Assembly: GCA_946965045.2 (NCBI GenBank)
Contig: OX337229.1
Location: 3,100,001 to 3,164,000 of the forward strand
Direction of reading: 5' to 3'
Source: Epithemia pelagica
Taxonomy: Eukaryota; Bacillariophyta; Bacillariophyceae; Surirellales; Surirellaceae
DNA: 64,000 nucleotides
A program made the translations under genes and the position numbers. Below, piece by piece: positions 57,833-64,000 of this stretch; the first letter of the stretch is position 1, and each line of letters starts with the position of its first letter. A model generated the notes under the pieces. The model was not told where the DNA came from. It saw nothing but the letters and a program-made list of their open reading frames with translations, and did no database searches.

Positions 57833-59824
57833 CTATAAGCGAGGCGCGAGTTTGACACTAAACTCAGAGGTTTCTGTCTGTTGGTCTAAATCGATGCTCA
57901 AACGTTCTTCACGTCGAATAGGAAGAGGAGTTTGAGAAATGACCATCGTGCTGTTCGAGACAGAGGTAAACTCGCGAATCTCCTCCACCCACCGGTGGAA
58001 TGCCTGGCTGAACCGTCGGTTCTTCGCCTTACTTCGGCAGTAAACGCGTATGATACGCTGCTGTTGCGTAATGGGCGTCTGGGCTTTGTAGTGTGCAATG
58101 TCCGGTCTATGCGCAATGGGTAAATCACTAAGATTAGGGACCTTGAGCTTCCGAGCCATTGCTGCACCGGATACCACGCGAATGTTTTCGATAGGATTTC
58201 GATCTTTTTGTCCGCGGTGCATGGTAAACTTGTCAATTAGAACATCTTCGCGAACAATGCAATCGTCCCCAAAGGTGGGAATGTCGTCTTCAGGATCTTC
58301 CGCCTCTATCGTATAATCATCAAAGTTTTCCGCAAAGCGAACAAATTGTTCCTCGATCTCTTCATCCGGAAGGTCCCAGAGGTATTTGTCAGATTTCACG
58401 TTTTCGTCGATATCCTGCCAAAAGATGCATTTGTACTTATCGCGAATAAGGAACCTGCCGGCAAGATGCGATGCTCCTTCCATATTGGGGTCGTCTGAAT
58501 TAGCAATCTCTTCGATCACCGAATCGCGAAGTCGAATAAATGCACGGCTATCCGTTATTGCGCGACTGATTGGGAGTGAGGGAAACGAGGCTTCCGACAG
58601 GTTCTTCTCCCTGGCATATGGGGAAGCCTTCAAACGAAAATAGGGATCAGCCTTGCAAAGAATATCACATACCATATGACCCAATCCTCTCGTTGTCTTG
58701 TGGTAGTAGATGGTAGAATGTAGCTCAAATCTACGATTGAAAAAGTTGATGGTTGCCTTGGTCATTTTGTCTGGAAAGCAAATCATAAGATGTTTTCCAC
58801 AATGAGGCCTTGTGCGGTCGCGGCAGATCTCACAGGAACCCTCCTTCGTCGTGCAATCCCCCCAAGCAACGACTGCTTCTTCCACAACAACTTCGTCGAT
58901 TCGTCCGTCCCCGTAACATCGTTTCGCGTCTCGGGCAAAATAATCGATCTTGTCAACGTCCAACCCAGAGTGTCGGTTGGCAACAATATCATACATCCAT
59001 TCTTTCTCCCAGCCAGGTCTACCAATGAAACCTTTCATACCAAGAGCACCGCAAATATGTGGAATTGGTTTGCCCCAGATGCATTCCTTCACGAAAACTA
59101 AGTCACGCGACGTCAGAATTTGCCCATCGTTCTCATAAGAATGCATACTAGTAGCATCGACACCGCCGACGTCACCAATCTCCTTCAAAGGACCATCCAA
59201 ATTATCAAGATCAATTGAAAGTCCAAGACTCGCCAGGCATTCATCAATCAAGAGAAGGGACATTTCCTCGTGACCATAGTTTCTGGGAACCAAGGGAAAG
59301 TCCTGATAGAGGGCTTGAGTTTCCTCGTCAAGAGTCTTGAAGTACAAGGGAAATCGTTCTTTCACGAAAACCTCGAAAACGTGCGAAAAGGGTCCATGAC
59401 CAAGATCGTGAAAAAGACCTGCAAGCTTGAGACACAGGATATCGACGGAAGAGCAGGGCAGGGACGGTTGGCGGCTCTTGATTCCTTCGCATACGCGTTG
59501 GGCAAGTCGGGCCACTCCGATGGAATGTTCGAACCGTGAGTGGTTTGCACACATGTATACATTGTTAGAATTTCCAAGTTGTTTCAAATATCGAAGTCGC
59601 TGGAATGGTGGAGTATCAATCACTGCTTTCATTACTGGGCAGAACCGTATCGTTCCGTGGATTTCATCGTTAGTTCTGGAATCTTCCGGTTCGAGCTTTC
59701 TTCGTCTCACAGCAGCAACACCAGCCCTACCAAAAGTTCCACGGCTCTTCTTGGAAGAGTCTAGTACGAGATTATGATGATTGTCCAACTCTGTGATGTC
59801 GCGTTTCATGGTTGAATTGTTCAT
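57833..59824 (-). CDS. SAMHD1-like HD-domain phosphohydrolase, copy A
   Basis: SAMHD1 relatives hydrolyse dNTPs to nucleosides and triphosphate. 663 residues from the ATG at 59824 (the frame opens at a TTG at 59908). HD-domain metal ligands: His100 in SRFEHSIGVARLA, His139-Asp140 in GLFHDLGHGPFSH, and an Asp in LDVDKIDYFARD. Upstream is the SAMHD1 signature EIHGTIRF...IDTPPFQRLRYLKQLG. VRNYGHEEMS and YDIVANRHSGLDVDKIDYF complete the fold. No SAM domain is present. Between the core helices lies a Cys/His-rich insertion (GDCTTKEGSCEICRDR, RPHCGKH) that human SAMHD1 lacks and that may bind zinc. It diverges from copy B with 328 bp between starts. Confidence 0.93.
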   Translation of the reverse strand: MNNSTMKRDITELDNHHNLVLDSSKKSRGTFGRAGVAAVRRRKLEPEDSRTNDEIHGTIRFCPVMKAVIDTPPFQRLRYLKQLGNSNNVYMCANHSRFEHSIGVARLAQRVCEGIKSRQPSLPCSSVDILCLKLAGLFHDLGHGPFSHVFEVFVKERFPLYFKTLDEETQALYQDFPLVPRNYGHEEMSLLLIDECLASLGLSIDLDNLDGPLKEIGDVGGVDATSMHSYENDGQILTSRDLVFVKECIWGKPIPHICGALGMKGFIGRPGWEKEWMYDIVANRHSGLDVDKIDYFARDAKRCYGDGRIDEVVVEEAVVAWGDCTTKEGSCEICRDRTRPHCGKHLMICFPDKMTKATINFFNRRFELHSTIYYHKTTRGLGHMVCDILCKADPYFRLKASPYAREKNLSEASFPSLPISRAITDSRAFIRLRDSVIEEIANSDDPNMEGASHLAGRFLIRDKYKCIFWQDIDENVKSDKYLWDLPDEEIEEQFVRFAENFDDYTIEAEDPEDDIPTFGDDCIVREDVLIDKFTMHRGQKDRNPIENIRVVSGAAMARKLKVPNLSDLPIAHRPDIAHYKAQTPITQQQRIIRVYCRSKAKNRRFSQAFHRWVEEIREFTSVSNSTMVISQTPLPIRREERLSIDLDQQTETSEFSVKLAPRL

Positions 59825-60152
59825 GGTCCAATAAGATGGTGAATCGGTGCAGGTCTGAGAAAAAGTATCTGAAAAACGAATGATGGCGGCACTTTTGCCT
59901 CCCACCAAGCAAAGTCGGTTCGCGTACTACGCGCCGGCCGTTTTAACCAGATAGATAAAAGAAATAACGTCTAAAACCGTCTCCGAGACCTGTGACATGA
60001 ATGTTTGGGCGCGCACGCGTTCTACTTGTAGAAGAGGTTTGGGTTTGGGGGTAGTATTGTAGGGGTAAGTACGTTTTCTCATTTCTCATCCCGACCTGTC
60101 GGTGTCAAAAAAGACCACATTTTTGCCGTTCTTGCGAAAACAGAAAACAACA
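59825..60152. promoter_or_regulatory. Putative bidirectional promoter, SAMHD1-like A / B
   Basis: 328 bp between the two divergent ATGs. It includes a GCGCGCACGCG stretch near 60010 and a G/T-rich patch (GGTTTGGGTTTGGGGG). No element is assigned. Confidence 0.45.
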
Positions 60153-62270
60153 ATGAGTGACCGTAAGCGCAGTTATATTGCGGGGTCTCGTTCTCGTGGG
60201 CCGGATTCATCAAAGAGACCATGCCAAACCTATGGAGATGACACAGCTATCAGCTGTATAAAGCGTCACAAACAGATTCGGACCAACGATGAGATCCACC
60301 GATCCATTCAACTTTGTCCTATCGTACAGCTTTTTGTGAGCACTCCACAGTTCCAGCGCCTTCGACATCTCCAACAGCTAGGTACTGCAAGTCTCGTGTA
60401 CAACAACTCGAATCACAACCGTCTCGAACATTCACTGGGCGTTGCTCATCTTGCTGAACGATTGATCAAGCGTATTCGTGAGAACCAACCTGCCCTTCGA
60501 TGCTCGACGAGGGACGTTCTCTGTGTGAAACTTGCTGGCCTTCTACATGATACAGGTGAGAAGCCTCCATTGTACCTTATGTTTATCTGCTTTCGTGTAG
60601 TGTCCGTAAGCCAACAGGATTAAGATCTTTTGCCTTTTGCCCTCTCTGATGTTACACAGCCTACATGTAACTCACTGCTTCTGTTCGATATAATTTCAGG
60701 TCACGGTCCCTTCAGTCATGGGTACGAAAAGTTTGTGACGAAGAATTTCCCTAAATACTTTGAAACTCTTAGTGACGATATCAAAGCCAAATATGATGCG
60801 CTCCCTTCGGTTCCAAAGGACTACTGTCATGAGGATGTTTCCATGAAGATGATTGATGCTGCTTTGGCTCATCTTGGTTTTGAAATTGATCTCACTGACT
60901 TAGATAGCCCTCCAAAAGAGATTTGCTGTAACAAGGCCGAAGAACTGTTTCGTTTCGGAGAAGACAATGATGTTCTTACCTCACGTGACTTTGTATTCAT
61001 CAAAGAGCTGATTTGCGGTGAACCCATTGATTCCATCCAAGTGAGTACTGGTATCAAAGGTTTTATCGGTCGGCCTGGTTGGGAAAAGGAATGGATGTAT
61101 GATATCGTTTCAAACCGCCATTCTGGTTTGGACGTTGACAAGATGGATTATTTTGCTCGAGATTCTCGACGAAGCTTCGGCGATGGACGTGTGGATGAAG
61201 TAGTTGTAGAGGAAGCTGTTGTGGCATGGGGAAAGTGCACTGCTAAAGACGGATGTTGCGAGCTCTGCCTTCGAGATGATGGCCGGCCTCATCGTGGTCA
61301 ACAGCTCATGATCTGTTACCCAGAAAAGGCAGTGAAAGCCCTTATTAACTTCTTCAATGAGAGGTTCAAATTGCACGACACAGTTTACTGGCACAAGACG
61401 ACTGTTGGGGCCGGTCACATGGTCAATGATATCCTCTGCTATGCAGATCCGTACTTCATGATATCAGCTGCGCCTTATCCTGAGAAGCCTGTTTCTGACA
61501 AATCGTCGAATCCAGAGATTGGCCTTCCCATTAGCAGGGCTGGGTTGGACGCTCGTTCATTCGTCAGACTTACAGATAATGTAATCTACGCAATCTCTAT
61601 ATCGGGAGACGAAAACTTGGCGCAAGCACGGGAATTGGCTTGTCGTTACTTGTTCAGGGACCTCTACAAATGTCCTGCTCAGCACAGTATCGATCGACAA
61701 GACCCTGTCGACTTACAACTTTGGGAAATGTCGGAGGAGGAAATAAAGCAGAGTTTGCTTGACGAAAATGGACGCCACGCGGTGGCTGATGGGCGGCCTA
61801 TCCATCTCTTACCGGAGGATTTCATTGTGGACAAATTTACGATCCATCACGGACAGAAAGATCGAAACCCTATGGTTAATGTCCGTGTTGTAAGATGGCC
61901 CGAACAAAGGAAGTTGAGTGCTTCTCCTGCAGAGTTACCGACTGCTACACCTCCCAGCTTAGAGCAGTTTAAGGGTCAAACACCGATCGATCAACAACAG
62001 TCACGGATCCGCGTATTCTGCCGGAACAATACCAAGTATGATTTGCTCACACATGTTTTCGAACAGTGGATCAGCAGGATCCGCGACAAGTTTTGCCCAT
62101 CACCATGTCCTAATGTGCACGAGGTTACAGCCGCAGCTGTTTCCCAATCTCTTTCCCAGTCTCCATGTTCTCCTGACCGCAGCTTAGCTGACAGGGACTC
62201 GTTCGATGACCTCGATGGATCCCCTCAGATATTTGTCATGAACTCACCCGATTCACGAAATGAAACATGA
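60153..62270 (+). CDS. SAMHD1-like HD-domain phosphohydrolase, copy B (two exons)
   Basis: A paralog of copy A. Exon 1 is 60153-60555 and exon 2 is 60700-62270; removing the 144-bp GT-AG intron (phase 1) restores the HD box as GLLHDT/GHGPFSHGYEKF and gives 657 residues. The metal ligands are His93 (HNRLEHSLG), His132-Asp133, and an Asp in LDVDKMDYFARD. TPQFQRLRHLQQLG, KDYCHEDVS and the Cys-rich insertion (GKCTAKDGCCELC) parallel copy A, though the following His/Cys residues differ (RPHRGQQ). The first ATG (60153) follows a GTG-opened frame. The intron sits inside the catalytic motif and is absent from copy A. The tail is Ser/Pro-rich. Confidence 0.92.
60556..60699 (+). other. Intron of SAMHD1-like copy B
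   Basis: 144 bp, donor GTGAGA, acceptor ATAATTTCAG, phase 1; interrupts the HD-motif codons. Confidence 0.9.
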
Positions 62271-62398
62271 ACATGAACCTTTGCACTCCAAGTTTCTTAG
62301 TCAAGGCGTTAATCATAAATTCCGTAGAGCACAACTCAGGTTTATCTGAAAGGGATTCATAGTCTATGCTGCTATCGGGAGTTCCACTCATCAAGCTT

Positions 62399-63040
62399 TT
62401 AATCCTTGCGTCGCAACTCCTCCATGGCGTCCAGAATCGCGGCACAAGAATCCTCCATTCGATTCGCCGCAATTCTCAGGCATTTGCTATTCACGCAATT
62501 TGTCTTCACCATCTCTTCGCAAAGGCTTATTCTCTTCTTTTTGAAAGACGGCGCTACTCGCGGCTCCACAATCTTAAGGTCCGACTCAGTAGGATTAACG
62601 GTAATATGAACGACTGTTGGATTGAACTGCAGAGACTCTCGCACCAAACGCTCGCAAGCCATGGACCTTTGCTCCGTGTAGCCACCATACATGTGAACTA
62701 CAACATCGGCATTGGCCAAGGTATCTTGCTGCCATCCGACCCAATCTTGTCCCACAATATCAAGCAAATCACCGCCGTCCCAATCCCTCAATGACACATG
62801 AGGGTTGTCTTGCAAGAAGCGTTCTCCAACCCAACCAAACTGTGACGAAGCCCGGTTGGGAGCGCCCGCGAGGAACGCGTTACGACAAAGACTTGTGACG
62901 CGATCGTTCATCGGCAAACGTGGTGCCAACGCCTGGGCTAAGGGTCCAGTTCCACCTGCCAAAACAACATTCAATCCAACGCAATTTCCAATCAACGTAA
63001 AAGTTACTGAAACGATCAAGAGAAGGTTGCCCGAAAACAT
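62399..63040 (-). CDS. NAD(P)-binding Rossmann-fold protein (SDR-like), secretory or plastid leader
   Basis: 213 residues. A hydrophobic leader (LLLIVSVTFTLIGNCVG) is directly followed by the dinucleotide-binding strand and turn LNVVLAGGTGPLAQALAPRL (a G-G-T-G-x-x-x variant of GxxGxxG). ANADVVVHMYGGY is the strand-4 motif of atypical SDRs, and VVHITVNPTE a later strand. No YxxxK is seen, so this may be a non-classical member. A signal-like start suggests the secretory route or the plastid, but no clear ASAFAP motif is visible. The substrate is unknown. Tail to tail with SAMHD1-like B. Confidence 0.65.
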   Translation of the reverse strand: MFSGNLLLIVSVTFTLIGNCVGLNVVLAGGTGPLAQALAPRLPMNDRVTSLCRNAFLAGAPNRASSQFGWVGERFLQDNPHVSLRDWDGGDLLDIVGQDWVGWQQDTLANADVVVHMYGGYTEQRSMACERLVRESLQFNPTVVHITVNPTESDLKIVEPRVAPSFKKKRISLCEEMVKTNCVNSKCLRIAANRMEDSCAAILDAMEELRRKD

Positions 63041-63267
63041 GGTGCCACCAACGTTCTGTTGCGTCTCTTCAATGGTGAAAGGTGAAAGAAGAAAGAAGTA
63101 AGCGAAGAAGCGAAAGAAGGCGAGAAGGGCAACTTCAACATCTCCCAGTGCGACTGGCGCATTTATCAGTCGCGATTATCACAAAATCAGTCGCATGGCG
63201 GCTTCCACAATGGACCACAAAAAGCAAAGATATCGGTGTTTGCTAAGAGGTCTCAGCAAGAATAGGA
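63041..63267. promoter_or_regulatory. Putative bidirectional promoter, Rossmann protein / EAPP
   Basis: 227 bp between divergent ATGs. A purine-rich GAAAGAAG stretch lies near 63085-63125. Confidence 0.4.
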
Positions 63268-64000
63268 ATGGTCCAACCTATCGTTACTTCAGGCGAGGAA
63301 TCACCGATCCAAAGCGATCATTCTCACGACCAAACAGAGGAGGAATCTGACGAAGATGGTGACTGTGTAAATTCTGAAAATCCCCGACGGCGACAGAGTT
63401 CGAGGACATTTGACATGGAAGACGATGACTGTGAAAACAATTTCTCTGCGAATCTTGAGAAAGATCATTTGTATGACGAGAATGCCGACAAAGAAGACGA
63501 AGCGTTTGTGCAGCAACACCTTCGGCAGGGGGTGACACCATCACTGCATGATCAATCAACGGCGAGATCACCTGATCAAAGTGGGACGTCAAACACTGAA
63601 AGGCAAAATATCACCAAAAGCAAAACGGATACAGTGTTGTCATGCCCATGCTGTTTTTTGACCGTATGTATGGATTGTCAACAACATGAGCGTTATCCAA
63701 ACCAATATCGAGCCATGTTTGTCATGAATATCATTATTCGATGGGATTTAGTGCTAGCCTACGATCGTCGACAAAAACTTTTGGTGCCCTATCAACAACC
63801 AACAACAGCAGCTTCATCTAGCAATCAAGAAACTTCGAACGTGTCCATAATACCTCAACGAGACAGCGACCTCAACCCGATGCAAAGTAATGACACTATC
63901 ACCACAGAAGATGAAATATACTACACGGTTTGCTGTGCCAACTGCAATACTCAGGTGGCCTCACTGGATATGAGGGATGAAGTGTACCATTTCTCCGGTT
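63268..64000 (+). CDS. EAPP: EAPP-family (E2F-associated phosphoprotein) protein, 3' end outside the window
   Basis: 244 residues are visible from the ATG at 63268; the frame runs off the end. After an acidic disordered N-terminus (EEESDEDGD, MEDDDCEN) comes the family core: TVLSCPCCFLTVCMDCQQHE, then RYPNQYRAMFVMN, and later YYTVCCANCNTQVASLDMRD with EVYHF. The two CxxC pairs (CPCC...CMDC and CANC) are candidate zinc ligands. Human EAPP interacts with E2F and affects the cell cycle; its role in algae is not established to my knowledge. An internal loop rich in Gln/Ser/Thr is an insertion. Confidence 0.85.
   Translation, partial: MVQPIVTSGEESPIQSDHSHDQTEEESDEDGDCVNSENPRRRQSSRTFDMEDDDCENNFSANLEKDHLYDENADKEDEAFVQQHLRQGVTPSLHDQSTARSPDQSGTSNTERQNITKSKTDTVLSCPCCFLTVCMDCQQHERYPNQYRAMFVMNIIIRWDLVLAYDRRQKLLVPYQQPTTAASSSNQETSNVSIIPQRDSDLNPMQSNDTITTEDEIYYTVCCANCNTQVASLDMRDEVYHFSG

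Noticed and set aside
63284-63592. Minus-strand 102-codon frame at the right end
   Set aside because: Antisense to the EAPP-family coding sequence, which has clear family motifs.

Overview
This is nuclear DNA of a diatom, most likely a pennate one; I cannot name the species. The evidence is a Ty1/copia element of the CoDi type (RT box HIDDLK, protease DNQS), several proteins with a signal peptide followed by an ASAFAP-like plastid-targeting motif, HMG-box proteins of the diatom type, short GT-AG introns (55-144 bp) in only a few genes, and tightly packed genes on both strands. The supplied reading frames often begin at GTG or TTG; I moved those starts to the first sensible ATG.

Left part (1-9126): a 569-residue protein of unknown function with a possible PD-(D/E)XK-like motif, malonyl-CoA decarboxylase, a 1.6-kb gene-poor stretch with a degenerate GTTGATTGTTG repeat, a METTL21-type methyltransferase head to head with the RNA polymerase subunit RPB6, and an HMG-box protein.

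Rearranged part (9127-21720): two 1,579-bp direct copies of a plastid-type RluA pseudouridine synthase gene enclose about 9.4 kb. Between them lie a broken gene with a three-fold repeated motif, a complete and apparently young copia retrotransposon (two identical 238-bp LTRs, perfect 5-bp target duplication GCCTA), a Crinkler/RHS-type P-loop NTPase with a nuclease-like tail, and a small ORF. The left pseudouridine synthase copy looks derived: it cuts into the broken gene and has lost a family Arg. The 14 nt next to the retrotransposon's 5' LTR are perfectly complementary to a segment inside its own LTR, as expected of a self-priming element.

Right part (21721-64000), ordinary housekeeping genes: a plastid-type aldo/keto reductase-like protein lacking catalytic residues, a twin CX9C protein head to head with a carrier-like membrane protein, a coiled-coil protein, a putative plastid RusA-type Holliday junction resolvase, DNA ligase I with a UBA-like domain head to head with the ESCRT-I subunit VPS37, a four-exon Nup205/Nup192 with an FG-type N-terminus, a mitochondrial J-protein, a Tudor-like nuclear protein, a GNAT acetyltransferase, a large acidic protein, a beta-ketoacyl-ACP synthase, a nucleolar RRM protein, RRP1/NOP52, two divergent SAMHD1-like HD-domain paralogs, a Rossmann-fold protein and the start of an EAPP-family gene. 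Head-to-head pairs with gaps of 160-500 bp are frequent and suggest shared promoters.
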